Assembly: GCF_000423705.1 (NCBI RefSeq)
Contig: NZ_AUIM01000004.1
Span: 248,001-312,000 of the forward strand
From: Stappia stellulata DSM 5886
Lineage (GTDB): Bacteria; Pseudomonadota; Alphaproteobacteria; Rhizobiales; Stappiaceae
Length of the DNA stretch: 64,000 bases
Direction: 5' to 3'
Part shown: piece after piece, positions 50,260-58,390 of the stretch
Layout: each line of letters opens with the position of its first letter
How positions within the stretch are numbered: the stretch's first letter is position 1
Made by a program: the position numbers and the translations under genes
Notes under the pieces: generated by a model
What the model was told of the DNA's origin: nothing
What the model saw: only the letters and a program-made list of their open reading frames with translations
Databases searched by the model: none

Positions 50260-51956
50260 AAGCCTCCTGAGCGTGATGGATTGATCCCGCCAACGCGGGC
50301 GAAGTCGTCGTCATCGTCGAGCGGCGGTCCACCGTTGTGGCCGACTTGCTGCCCGAATTGCGCGAGTGGGGAATGCCGCGCGGCCGTGTAGTCGAACTCC
50401 GGCAGATCCTGACGGCTTACGTACCAGGCGAGCGCGGAGGCGATCGCGCTGTCGCCGTGGCGCTTCATGCCGTCCGCGCCGTTGACGCTGTGATCGTCGG
50501 GAACCTTGATGATGCCGTCGACATACTGCAGCGCCTGGTGATCCCGCAGGATGTCGTCGTCCTTCGGCAGGATCACGGTGCGATCGGAAAACGCCTCGAT
50601 ATAGGCGGGCATCTCGACCTGGTACCAGGCGCGCGACAGGCTGACCTCGACGATCGACGGACCGTATTTCTGGGCGGCAACCTCGGCGATGTAAGCACCG
50701 TTGCCGGTGGCATCGAGCGCGCCGCCTGACATGCGCGGCAGGCGATCGACGATATAGAACAGGATGTCGCGCTGCTGGTCGAAGGGCACATTGCGCAGCT
50801 CGACGATCAGGCCGGAGCGGCGCACGAGCGCACGGGTGATCGCCATGACGTTGATCACCGTCAGATCGCCCTTGCGCGCGAAGTCCTCGCCGAAGACATG
50901 CGGCAACAGCGGGTCGAGCTTTTCCAGATGGGGTTTCAGCTCGCGTTCGCAGAAGTCGCGCGTGTCGGCCTTGCGGATGTGTTCCGGCGCGTTCTTGAAA
51001 TCGTCGGAACAGGCCCATCGCACGATCGGGATGCCATCCGCCATGCAGGCTTCGATCTGCACGCGGGTCAGTGCCGCGCCCTCCGCCTCGGCGGGAATAG
51101 CGTCGAGTTCCTGTCGCATGGCCGCCTGGCGCGCACCATAGGCGCCCCGGATCTTCGCTTCCCACTCGGCTTCGCCCTCGGCTGTCCACTCGATCCCCTT
51201 GATCAGGCAGACGCGCTTGTAGAGCCCGTTTGCAACGGCGGTGGCGAAGGGGATGTGATGGACGGAGAACGGGACCTTGCCGGCGCGCGCTTCGCGGATC
51301 AGTTCATTAAAGGGGTTCAAGACGCCGTTGTGCGTCGAGATCACGCGGATCTTGCCGCCCCAAATCAGGAGCGCGTTGACCGCATCTAGCACACCGCGCA
51401 CGTCCTGATGGAACGCCGCTTCGTCGATCACGACAATGCCCTGAAGCCCGCGGATGTTTTCCGGGCGCGACGACAACGCCTCGACGCGGTAGCCACTGGC
51501 AAAACGGATGCGAAAGGCGGAGATCATCCGTGTCGAGCCGTCCGCCTTCTGGTCTTCGAACAGGAATTCCTCGATCGCCGCGAGCTCTTCGCCGATCGAT
51601 TTTGCGAACTTCGCGACATAGCCGATGAACTCGCGGCCCTTGTCCTTGGTGTCGCCGATGTAGAAGACGTTGTCGCCGCCGGCGGACCGCTTCGAGGCGG
51701 CGATCAATGTGTCGTCGAGCGCCTCGCCGAAGGTGATGCCGGTGCGGCGGCCCTTTTCGGCGAGCTTCAAATCTGATTTGTCGGCGATCCAGTCGATCTG
51801 GTGCTGCATCAGGATGCCGTCCGCGAGCGGATCGAGATCGTCCGGCACCTCGGCACCGCGCGGCAGGTCGCCGGGCAGCTGATCGTCTTCGCGCGCCAGC
51901 ATCGGCGGACCGGCGAAGAGATCGGGATCGCGCGATTTGCCAGGCTCTTCGCTCAT
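50253..51956 (-). CDS. Terminase large subunit, Mu gp28-like
   Basis: The 567-residue protein has an atypical Walker A segment (AEKGRRTGITF), Walker B GIVVIDEAAFH and a C-terminal RNase H-like nuclease part with LDATGNGAYIAE and DRTVILPKDDDI. It packages DNA by the headful method, as in Mu. It overlaps gp27 and the portal gene by a few bases. Confidence 0.93.
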   Translation of the reverse strand: MSEEPGKSRDPDLFAGPPMLAREDDQLPGDLPRGAEVPDDLDPLADGILMQHQIDWIADKSDLKLAEKGRRTGITFGEALDDTLIAASKRSAGGDNVFYIGDTKDKGREFIGYVAKFAKSIGEELAAIEEFLFEDQKADGSTRMISAFRIRFASGYRVEALSSRPENIRGLQGIVVIDEAAFHQDVRGVLDAVNALLIWGGKIRVISTHNGVLNPFNELIREARAGKVPFSVHHIPFATAVANGLYKRVCLIKGIEWTAEGEAEWEAKIRGAYGARQAAMRQELDAIPAEAEGAALTRVQIEACMADGIPIVRWACSDDFKNAPEHIRKADTRDFCERELKPHLEKLDPLLPHVFGEDFARKGDLTVINVMAITRALVRRSGLIVELRNVPFDQQRDILFYIVDRLPRMSGGALDATGNGAYIAEVAAQKYGPSIVEVSLSRAWYQVEMPAYIEAFSDRTVILPKDDDILRDHQALQYVDGIIKVPDDHSVNGADGMKRHGDSAIASALAWYVSRQDLPEFDYTAARHSPLAQFGQQVGHNGGPPLDDDDDFARVGGINPSRSGGLW

Positions 51957-52534
51957 TTGCGAACGCCCAGGAATTCGCGACGGAGTTGTTCAACCGCTTC
52001 CGCCGACAAACCGGCTTCCTTGCTCACCGTGTCGACGACTTCCTCGACCTTCTCGGCGAACTCGGCTTCGACCTTCTGGCGACGCGACGTGGACACGGAT
52101 TGCGCGGCGGCGGCTGCCCGAAGCGCGTTGGCGAGTTCCTGCGCGCCCTTGGTCGACAGGCCGCCGTCGCCGGCCGATTGCAGGATCTCGAAGATCAGCG
52201 TCTTGATCGCCTCGGCCGCGATGATCGTGAGATCGTCGGACGCACCGGCGTCGAGCCGGTCGCTCAGTGCGGAGGCAATGTTGCGGGTTTCCTCGATCCG
52301 CCGCGCCATGGCGGCAAGCTTCACGCTGTAGCGGTTGAACGACGAGAAGGACGGAACGTCGAAGCCGGCGCCGGTCTCGCCCTGGATGGCGATCAGCTTC
52401 TCGCGGAACTCGGTGTAGATCTCGACTTGCGTGCGGTCGCGCGCAGTCAGTTCCTTCGCCGCCCAGGCAACGACGTCCTCGCATTCCTCCGGGAGCCTGT
52501 CGATCGCCGACAGCCGGCCGCGCCCCTTGCTCAT
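51953..52534 (-). CDS. Mu gp27-like (DUF3486) protein, probable small terminase
   Basis: This 193-residue helical protein has SKGRGRLSAIDRLPEECEDVV and FVPSFSSFNRYSVKLA-type motif (VPSFSSFNRYSVKLAAMARR), typical of DUF3486. It lies directly before the large terminase. ATG at 52,534 is the better start; the frame begins with a TTG at 52,540. Confidence 0.87.
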   Translation of the reverse strand: MSKGRGRLSAIDRLPEECEDVVAWAAKELTARDRTQVEIYTEFREKLIAIQGETGAGFDVPSFSSFNRYSVKLAAMARRIEETRNIASALSDRLDAGASDDLTIIAAEAIKTLIFEILQSAGDGGLSTKGAQELANALRAAAAAQSVSTSRRQKVEAEFAEKVEEVVDTVSKEAGLSAEAVEQLRREFLGVRK

Positions 52535-52536
52535 GA

Positions 52537-52833
52537 TCAATCCACCGGCGAGGGCTTGGCGACGCCTTCCAGATAGGCGCGGCGCTCGACGTGATCGAGG
52601 CCGGCACGGCGCAAGCCGGCGACCAGCACGGTTCCGGCTTCCGACAGGCTCACCGCGTCGAGTTCCGCGAGCCGGTGGAGCTGCGTGCGGACGTAGTCGC
52701 GGGACTTGCGGTGCCCGAAGGTTTCCAGCACGCGCACGAGCAGCGTTTCGTTGAGGCGGTGATCGGTCTCTTCGGAGAGAGCCCGCAAGATGATCAAACG
52801 GCAGTCGCCCGCGATGTGTTCGGAGAAGCTCAA
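52537..52833 (-). CDS. Mu gp26-like phage protein (VpaChn25_0724 type)
   Basis: The 98-residue product starts at a TTG that overlaps the stop before it (TTGA) and reads SFSEHIAGDCRLIILRALSEET, then LNETLLVRVLETFGHRKSRDYVRTQLHRLAEL split and VLVAGLRRAGLDHVERR. It resembles a winged helix. Confidence 0.75.
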   Translation of the reverse strand: MSFSEHIAGDCRLIILRALSEETDHRLNETLLVRVLETFGHRKSRDYVRTQLHRLAELDAVSLSEAGTVLVAGLRRAGLDHVERRAYLEGVAKPSPVD

Positions 52834-53168
52834 CGCTTGCCCTCCTTGTTCAAGAGATAATCGGAGATCCGTTCGGTCACGCGTTGAAGCGCTTTTAAAG
52901 TGTCCTCGACACCGCCGAAGCGAACGCTCATTCCCTCGATCTGCTTGTCGAGCTGATGGAGATCGTCGCGGTCGGGAAGCGTGTTGAGCTTGGCTTCGAC
53001 CCGATCGACCCGCGCTTGCTGTTGCTCGACCTTGGCCTCTAGCGCCGCGATCGCCTGGGTGTTCTTGCGCGACCCGCGTGTAAGCCAGGTGTAGACGACG
53101 CCCGCAGAGCTGATGCCAAGGGCAATGACGCTCAGGAACGCATTCAGCTTCGACCAGTCGAACCACAT
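52830..53168 (-). CDS. Mu gp25-like (DUF2730) membrane-anchored coiled-coil protein
   Basis: The 112-residue product has one N-terminal membrane helix (LNAFLSVIALGISSAGVVYTWL) followed by a coiled coil rich in Glu, Gln and Lys. This matches DUF2730 in the lysis-packaging junction of Mu-like phages; a spanin-like role has been suggested for such proteins. Confidence 0.75.
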   Translation of the reverse strand: MWFDWSKLNAFLSVIALGISSAGVVYTWLTRGSRKNTQAIAALEAKVEQQQARVDRVEAKLNTLPDRDDLHQLDKQIEGMSVRFGGVEDTLKALQRVTERISDYLLNKEGKR

Positions 53169-53174
53169 GAGCAC

Positions 53175-53567
53175 CTACCGCAGCGACCGGAGAGCAGCGA
53201 CGCCGCCGCCGACATAGAACAGCCACTGGATCATCTGCCCGCCCCAGGCTTCCAGAATGGGGACCGTCGCAACGCCCCAGCCGAAGCGGAAGATGCTGTC
53301 GAGGATGACGGCCGCCCACCATGCGCCGAGCGGGAGAACGAAGAGACCCGCGAAGCCCCAAAAAGCCGCGTGTTCCAGCTTTGCGGAATTGAACTTCGCG
53401 AGTTCCTTAGTCTCGGCAACGGCCGCGCGGATCGTCTCGATCTCGACCTGTGTGCGCAGTTTCTCGCGGCCGGTTTCTTCCGTTTGTCGGCGTTCCAGAT
53501 AGGACAGCGTGCGCTCGACCAGACCGGAGGACGCGAAGCGCAGGACGACGGAGAGAAGCCAGCTCAT
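53175..53567 (-). CDS. Membrane protein of the lysis region
   Basis: A 130-residue protein with an N-terminal amphipathic start, a charged helix (LERRQTEETGREKLRTQVEIE) and two membrane segments in the second half. It lies between the holin-like gene and gp25. Function is not known; a spanin or holin partner is possible. Confidence 0.6.
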   Translation of the reverse strand: MSWLLSVVLRFASSGLVERTLSYLERRQTEETGREKLRTQVEIETIRAAVAETKELAKFNSAKLEHAAFWGFAGLFVLPLGAWWAAVILDSIFRFGWGVATVPILEAWGGQMIQWLFYVGGGVAALRSLR

Positions 53568-53764
53568 GCGTCACCCCCGATCGGCGTCCGCGTGATCCGG
53601 CGCAGGAAGATGTTGAGGCCGCCGACGATCAGCATAGCCCACAGCGCGTCGCGCGGCTCCAGGTAGAGGTGCCAGTCGAAGACCTCGAGAAAGCGCAGCA
53701 CTTCGGCGGCGATCGGCAGAAGCGCGACGAGCGTGTTGACGATCAGCGTGCGGAACCCCCTCAT
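53564..53764 (-). CDS. Holin-like small membrane protein
   Basis: The 66-residue product has two hydrophobic helices (TLIVNTLVALLPIAAEVLRFL and DALWAMLIVGGLNIFL) separated by a short charged loop. It starts with an ATG overlapping the endolysin stop, with GGGGAG upstream. Place and shape fit a holin. Confidence 0.7.
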   Translation of the reverse strand: MRGFRTLIVNTLVALLPIAAEVLRFLEVFDWHLYLEPRDALWAMLIVGGLNIFLRRITRTPIGGDA

Positions 53765-54708
53765 GCCGACGCTCCCCGTTTGACCAGTCCGGACAGGCGG
53801 TGGCGGATCTCGTCGCGATAGCGCCAGGCGACAACCGTGCCGCCGAGGACGGCCAACCCGAGCCCGATGCCGGCAACCCACAGCACCCAATCCGGCGCGC
53901 CGCTCTGGGCGGCGGCAACACCGGCGCCGGAGACAAGAGCCCCGACACCGGTCGTCGTGCCGGCCTCGCCAGCGGCCGTCGCACGTTCCAGCGCGGCGGC
54001 TGTTGCCGGGCCGAGCACGCCATCGGTCTTGAGGTGCGGGTGGTCCTTCTGGAAAGCGAAGACGGCCTTTGTCGTTTTCGGTCCGGCCAATCCGTCGAGC
54101 GCGCCGTCGTAGTGGCCAAGTTTGGCAAGAATGCTCTGATAGTGCCGCAGCTCGTCGCTTGCGCTGGACGCGCGCGCCACGTCGGCGCGCGGCGGGACGT
54201 TGATCGCCTTGGATGTCGAATAGATCCCGCGCTGGATCAGCAGCGCCTCGGCCTGACGGCGTTTTACCAGGCCAGGCAGACGACGGCCGGCCGCCGTGGT
54301 GCCCGTCTTGCGCAGCAGTTCGGCGGCGGTACGGGCATCGCCTTTGGCAAGCGCCTTCGCCCACCGCCATGTGGCCGCGCGCGGACCGAGATTGAAGCAA
54401 ACGGAGGCCGCGCCGTCGTAGTGGTGCTGACGGGTCGGCTTGATGTGGCGCACGACAGCGGCGCCGTATTCTTCATCGGTGACCTGGGGAAGGATGCGAT
54501 GACACTCTTCGCGCGTGATCGTGTCGCCGAACTTCAGCGGGCGTCCCCGCGTCTTGATCCAATAGGCTTTGAAGGTTGCCGACCGGTTGGTAAAGCCGGT
54601 TCCGATCGTCGGAACCCCAACCGGATCGCGATAGGTACGGCTGACGAACCCTTCATGCGCGACGATCTCGCGCGCCCCCTGCGGGCTCAATTTGGAAATG
54701 ATCGGCAT
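53761..54708 (-). CDS. Endolysin: GH24-type lysozyme with peptidoglycan-binding domain and C-terminal membrane helix
   Basis: Residues 1 to 160 have the T4-type lysozyme triad in HEGFVSRTYRDPVGVPTIGTGFT (Glu, Asp, Thr in E-8-D-5-T spacing). Residues 190 to 245 form a PG_binding_1 domain (YQSILAKLGHYDGALDGLAGPKTTKAVFAFQ). Near 280 to 300 there is one membrane helix, unusual for a plain endolysin. It would cut the cell wall at lysis. It is the first gene after the late site at 54,772. Confidence 0.92.
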   Translation of the reverse strand: MPIISKLSPQGAREIVAHEGFVSRTYRDPVGVPTIGTGFTNRSATFKAYWIKTRGRPLKFGDTITREECHRILPQVTDEEYGAAVVRHIKPTRQHHYDGAASVCFNLGPRAATWRWAKALAKGDARTAAELLRKTGTTAAGRRLPGLVKRRQAEALLIQRGIYSTSKAINVPPRADVARASSASDELRHYQSILAKLGHYDGALDGLAGPKTTKAVFAFQKDHPHLKTDGVLGPATAAALERATAAGEAGTTTGVGALVSGAGVAAAQSGAPDWVLWVAGIGLGLAVLGGTVVAWRYRDEIRHRLSGLVKRGASA

Positions 54709-54771
54709 GTGGATCGCCCCGGCCTCGTTGGATGAGGTCCACGGTGGCGGATCGACCGATGCGAGGTGAGA

Positions 54772-54784
54772 CTGACACTGTCAG
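54772..54784 (-). promoter_or_regulatory. Late-operon activator site (palindrome) before the lysis operon
   Basis: CTGACACTGTCAG, the complement of the sites at 29,009 and 41,500, lies 64 bases upstream of the endolysin start and eight bases after the Mor-like gene. Confidence 0.7.
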
Positions 54785-54791
54785 CGGCAGG

Positions 54792-55190
54792 CTAGAAAAG
54801 GTCGTCCTGATTGGGGTCCTTGGCGCGAATGCGCGCCCTTGCGCGATAGGCGGTGCGCTCATGGGTTCCCGCCGCTGCCGCAGCTTGCCGCGCCGATGCG
54901 CCGTTTTCAAGCGCCTTCACAAGCGTGCGCCGTGCGCTCGCCGTCCGGGCGATCGGGATCAGGAAGCGCCCGCCGGAATTGCGGACGCGGAAGTGCTCGC
55001 AGATCTTCTCCGCAGCCGGTAGCCCGACCGTCTGGCAAAGCCAGTGATCCGGGTCCGGTCGGCTCGGGATGTAGACGGTTTGACCGCCGCGCGCCGCCGC
55101 CAGTTTCAGGGCCGCATCGAGACCCGCGACCTCGGCAATCTCGGCCAGAAGGTCCGGCAGATAGGCGTGGTCGGAGGCGCTGGACGGCAT
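54792..55190 (-). CDS. mor: Mor/C-family transcription activator
   Basis: The 132-residue protein has the Mor layout: an N-terminal dimer domain (YLPDLLAEIAEVAGLDAALKLAAARGGQTVYIP) with the conserved G.. VYIP strand, and a C-terminal helix-turn-helix (SARQAAAAAGTHERTAYRARARI). In Mu, Mor activates the middle promoter and C the late ones. Only this one member is seen here, so it may switch on the late operons itself through the palindromes. Confidence 0.88.
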   Translation of the reverse strand: MPSSASDHAYLPDLLAEIAEVAGLDAALKLAAARGGQTVYIPSRPDPDHWLCQTVGLPAAEKICEHFRVRNSGGRFLIPIARTASARRTLVKALENGASARQAAAAAGTHERTAYRARARIRAKDPNQDDLF

Positions 55191-55193
55191 GGA

Positions 55194-55844
55194 TCATACC
55201 TTGCGCAAAGCGGCGCGCAGCTTAGCGCCAAGAACGTTCATCAGATCGATCCAGGCATCCTTGGAGAGGTCCGCATAGGCGATGCCGGGCTGCATCCGCG
55301 CCACCCATGCGTCGATCGAGGCGGCGGGCGCGGCATCCAGTCTGACAAGCCGGGTCCACTGCGCCAGCAGGATCTGCATGCGGTGATCGTTCAGAAGCGG
55401 AGGGCGAAGCCTGTCCCGGGTGAACAGGCTCGCGTCGCCGCTTTCCCGCCGCATCCAGTCCTTGAGCGCCTCGATCACCTTGCCCGCATCGTCGCCATGG
55501 CGAAGGAAGCGGCCATGATCGAGCCCGGTCTGACGTTTGACGAACGCAATCAGCGCCGCATCGGAGGCGTTGTCGACGATCCCGAGGTTCCAGGCCGCGA
55601 TCCAAAGCGCCTGGAACTTGGCAGCATACGGCCCGGACAAGCGATCGGCACGCGGCCTTGAACCGCCTTTCGAAGACCGTTTGAAGCCCTGTTGTTCGAA
55701 TGCCAGAACCACCTTGCGCCGCTCGGCTTCGGTGAGATCGGCTGCCGAGCGCTTGCCGGTCTCGCGCGCCAGAAAATCCCGATAGGTCTCGTCGTCGAGG
55801 CCGAGCTGCTTCTTCGCGATGTGGATCGTTGCGAGCGTGCTCAT
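55194..55844 (-). CDS. gemA: GemA (Mu gp16-like) protein
   Basis: The 216-residue protein begins MSTLATIHIAKKQLGLDDETYRDFLARETGKRSA split over the DUF1018 motif and has KVVLAFEQQGFKR, the signature of GemA. In Mu it alters host gene expression. Start ATG 55,844 overlaps the stop of the small ORF before it. Confidence 0.9.
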   Translation of the reverse strand: MSTLATIHIAKKQLGLDDETYRDFLARETGKRSAADLTEAERRKVVLAFEQQGFKRSSKGGSRPRADRLSGPYAAKFQALWIAAWNLGIVDNASDAALIAFVKRQTGLDHGRFLRHGDDAGKVIEALKDWMRRESGDASLFTRDRLRPPLLNDHRMQILLAQWTRLVRLDAAPAASIDAWVARMQPGIAYADLSKDAWIDLMNVLGAKLRAALRKV

Positions 55845-56020
55845 GACCATCCCCAGCGATTTGCGAGGAAGTGCGAGGACAGAGCCGCATGCGATTGCTC
55901 CGGCCGGCTTCGGGACGGCGAGCGAAGCGTGGGCTTGCGACCAGCGGGCGCGGTGTCGCGCTGTATGGCTTTCGCGAGATCCGCGAAGCTTTGGACAGTG
56001 GAGGTGTTGCGGCCGGTCAT
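55841..56020 (-). CDS. Small phage protein of unknown function
   Basis: A 59-residue frame (MTGRNTSTVQSFADLAKAIQRD then a Ser/Arg-rich end) starts one base inside the DUF3164 stop and ends in an ATGA overlap with gemA. The two overlaps support a real gene. Confidence 0.5.
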   Translation of the reverse strand: MTGRNTSTVQSFADLAKAIQRDTAPAGRKPTLRSPSRSRPEQSHAALSSHFLANRWGWS

Positions 56021-56670
56021 CACGAGGCCCTCGCAAGATCGATGGTGACGGCCTGCCAGCGGTCGGTAACGCGATCGCGGCGGTAGAAGCGGACGTATTC
56101 CTTTGAGCCGGTCACCCGCATGGCGTCCCGGATCGCGCGCATTGCCTCCTGCCAGCGTGGATCCTCGATATCGAGCCGCAACAGCATGAAGATCTCGGCG
56201 CGGTTGACCTTGCCTTCCTTGTCGGTGTTGAAGGCGCGCGTGATAACGGCCCGGATCTCGGGCCGGCTGTCGGCCGCCCATTCGTTGAGGCATTCGTCCA
56301 GGAGCCGTTTGGCGATCTGGAGTTGCGGGCCGAAGTCGATGAAATCGGAGACCTGCACTTGCACCTTCATCAGCCCGTCGTGGCTTTGATAGGTGCGGTT
56401 TCCCTTCGGCCCGCCCTTGGTTACGCCGTACTCCTGGGCGAGCAGCGCGTCGAACTCGCCGAGGTCCGTCATCGTGTGGCCGCGAAACCGAGCGATCTGC
56501 GCCGACAGATCGTCGGCGTAGCGCATGATCTTGCGCACCAACTCGTCCTCAAGCTTGTGCGCGGGCTTGACCATTTCGAGCGGCACGAGTGCGCCCTTGG
56601 CATCCGCCATATAGCTTTTTCCGCCGACATCGATCGTACCGTCATCGGCTGCGTTGACTGTCTCCGTCAT
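56020..56670 (-). CDS. DUF3164 family phage protein
   Basis: The 216-residue product has YMADAKGALVPLEMVKP, KGGPKGNRTYQSHDGLMKVQVQ, LQIAKRLLDECLNEWA and RVTGSKEYVRFY, the DUF3164 set seen between MuB and GemA in Mu-like phages. Its role is unknown. Confidence 0.88.
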   Translation of the reverse strand: MTETVNAADDGTIDVGGKSYMADAKGALVPLEMVKPAHKLEDELVRKIMRYADDLSAQIARFRGHTMTDLGEFDALLAQEYGVTKGGPKGNRTYQSHDGLMKVQVQVSDFIDFGPQLQIAKRLLDECLNEWAADSRPEIRAVITRAFNTDKEGKVNRAEIFMLLRLDIEDPRWQEAMRAIRDAMRVTGSKEYVRFYRRDRVTDRWQAVTIDLARAS

Positions 56671-57119
56671 AGGTAGTCTCCATTGCGTTGATCGAGGGCC
56701 GAGCGGCCCGGAGCCGGGTCGCCCAAAAGGGTCTGGTTCGGATCGCCGCGTCCCGCAGGGGGATGGAAGACCGGCACTTCGCGGTAGCGGCGGAAGATCG
56801 CCTCGCGCGGCGGTTTGGCTGCCGGTTTAGGGGGCGGACTTGACGGCTGGGGCGCCGGCGGTGGCGCGGGCTCCGCCGCAAGTTGCTCTTCAAGGCTCGG
56901 CCCGCCGTAGAGCGCTTGCATTTCCTCGCGATAGGCGAGCTCCAGATTGACCGCGTGGACCAGCCGAGCGATTGCCGCGACGAGATCCGCACGCCGGGTC
57001 TGGCCGGTCATGAGTTGCGCTGCCACTTCCTTTGCGGCAATCGTTGCCGGCGTGTCCTGCCGTGTGCCATCGAAGACGGCATCGACGATTTCATCGACAA
57101 GATCGTGTAGCTCGCTCAT
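56667..57119 (-). CDS. Early phage protein of unknown function
   Basis: A 150-residue product with a helical N-terminus (ELHDLVDEIVDAVFDG), a Pro/Ala-rich linker at 80 to 105 and a polar end. It overlaps both neighbours by ATGA. Confidence 0.6.
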   Translation of the reverse strand: MSELHDLVDEIVDAVFDGTRQDTPATIAAKEVAAQLMTGQTRRADLVAAIARLVHAVNLELAYREEMQALYGGPSLEEQLAAEPAPPPAPQPSSPPPKPAAKPPREAIFRRYREVPVFHPPAGRGDPNQTLLGDPAPGRSALDQRNGDYL

Positions 57120-57385
57120 GCAACCGACCCTCCATCGCCGGAGGAATGCGGAACCGGACGCGGCACGATCGGCAGTCGAACCACCTTGCCGGTCTGCATG
57201 TCCGCCTCGGTGATCCGCGCCGGGCCGGCGACCTGACAGCTTTCCAAACTGTTCGCCCGCTTCAGAAGGTCGAGCAGCGCGCTCTTCGCCAGTTGCGTCT
57301 GCATGGCGCTGAGGTGCAGCTCGCCGCGCTCGTCCGTTGCGGCATCGACCATGGCGCGCATGTTCCGGAGTTCATCGCTCAGCAT
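57116..57385 (-). CDS. Early phage protein of unknown function
   Basis: The 89-residue product starts at ATG 57,385, after GGGAGG and inside the end of the gene before. It is helical (MLSDELRNMRAMVDAATDE, then LAKSALLDLLKRANSLE). No motif is known. Confidence 0.6.
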   Translation of the reverse strand: MLSDELRNMRAMVDAATDERGELHLSAMQTQLAKSALLDLLKRANSLESCQVAGPARITEADMQTGKVVRLPIVPRPVPHSSGDGGSVA

Positions 57386-57761
57386 CGACGCCTCCCTTGA
57401 CACGCGAGTGCGGGCAGCTGGACCGGCAGGCCCGGAACATCCGCACCCGGTGCGCGGACGTCGACGCATAGGGCTTTTTCTGCCAGTCGAGACATTGATT
57501 GCGGGACAGGTCGCCAAGCACAGGGCAGTCGACCGAAAGCCCCATCAGCGCACCGCGCACGCGTTCCTCGACCTTCTCAAGGTCGCCGGGATAGCGCGCG
57601 TTGATCACCTGACTGACGACCGCGGGCGAGTAGCCGATGCGCTTGCCGGCACCGGAAAGCCCGTCGCGGTCCGCGAGAGATGCGAGTTCGGCAATCCAGT
57701 CGGGCGGCGACCCCGCCCAGGCGTTGCCGGCCTTGTCGATCATCGGGATTGTCACGTTCAC
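57372..57761 (-). CDS. HTH-type early regulator-like protein
   Basis: The 129-residue product starts at a GTG with AGGAGGT upstream, overlapping the stop before it (GTGA). It has a helix-turn-helix (GLSGAGKRIGYSPAVVSQVINARYPGDLEKVEERVRGAL split) and then VDCPVLGDLSRNQCLDWQ and a Cys-containing end (FRACRSSCPHS). Homologous-looking proteins lie in the early region of other Mu-like phages. Confidence 0.7.
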   Translation of the reverse strand: MNVTIPMIDKAGNAWAGSPPDWIAELASLADRDGLSGAGKRIGYSPAVVSQVINARYPGDLEKVEERVRGALMGLSVDCPVLGDLSRNQCLDWQKKPYASTSAHRVRMFRACRSSCPHSRVKGGVDAER

Positions 57762-58390
57762 GGCGACACCTCCTCGGCGACCGGTTCGCCGTGCAGGTTG
57801 TTCGTGTTCGGGTCGTAGATCGCGTGTGTCCGGAGGATCTTCGGAGGCTTCGGCCCCGTGTTCATGGAGGGTTTCAGGCGCCACTTGGTCAGATGGCGCG
57901 GCCGTCCTGCCTCCAGGCAATGCAGGTAACCGGCTTGGGCGAGGTGTTTGATGTAGCTATGCACCGACACCGTCTTGATCAGGCGGTCGTCTGTCGAGGC
58001 GAACGCCGCCAGTTCTTTCGCATTAAACCCGTCGCGCAGAAGGTTGCGCATCGTGTTCCAGAGAAGCTGTTGAACAGACGGCGGAGCCTCCGAGCCGTCC
58101 CTGCGCAGGCGCGGCGCCTCGGCTCGACGCTCAACAAGTTGGTAGACCGTGCGCCGGTATCGCGGATCCGTGCCAGCTTGCCCGGCCGCCACAATAACTC
58201 CGGCTGCGCGCAGTCTGCGAAGGTAGTCACTCACGGAACTATCGCCGGGGTCGCAACTCGCCTGATCGACGTCGTGTCTCGTGAAGGGCGCGCCGTCGCG
58301 GGTGAGCTCGAGAATGACCGACCAGACGTGTTCGTAGCCGCGCAGGACGGGACGGCCCTTGATCGACTTGAGCTTGAGGACCGCCGCCAT
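57758..58390 (-). CDS. Winged-helix early phage protein
   Basis: A 210-residue protein with two winged-helix-like parts: residues 20 to 90 (HVWSVILELTRDGAPFTRHDVDQA, then SVSDYLRRLRAAGVIV) and 100 to 165 (VSVHSYIKHLAQAGYLHCLEAG). Its end, NTGPKPPKILRTHAIYDPNTN, is a motif I associate with Mu-like phages. It directly follows MuB. Confidence 0.65.
   Translation of the reverse strand: MAAVLKLKSIKGRPVLRGYEHVWSVILELTRDGAPFTRHDVDQASCDPGDSSVSDYLRRLRAAGVIVAAGQAGTDPRYRRTVYQLVERRAEAPRLRRDGSEAPPSVQQLLWNTMRNLLRDGFNAKELAAFASTDDRLIKTVSVHSYIKHLAQAGYLHCLEAGRPRHLTKWRLKPSMNTGPKPPKILRTHAIYDPNTNNLHGEPVAEEVSP

Noticed and set aside
56020-56670. Sulfate transporter, a name sometimes given to DUF3164 proteins
   Set aside because: The sequence is soluble and helical without membrane segments and lies in the Mu-like early region.
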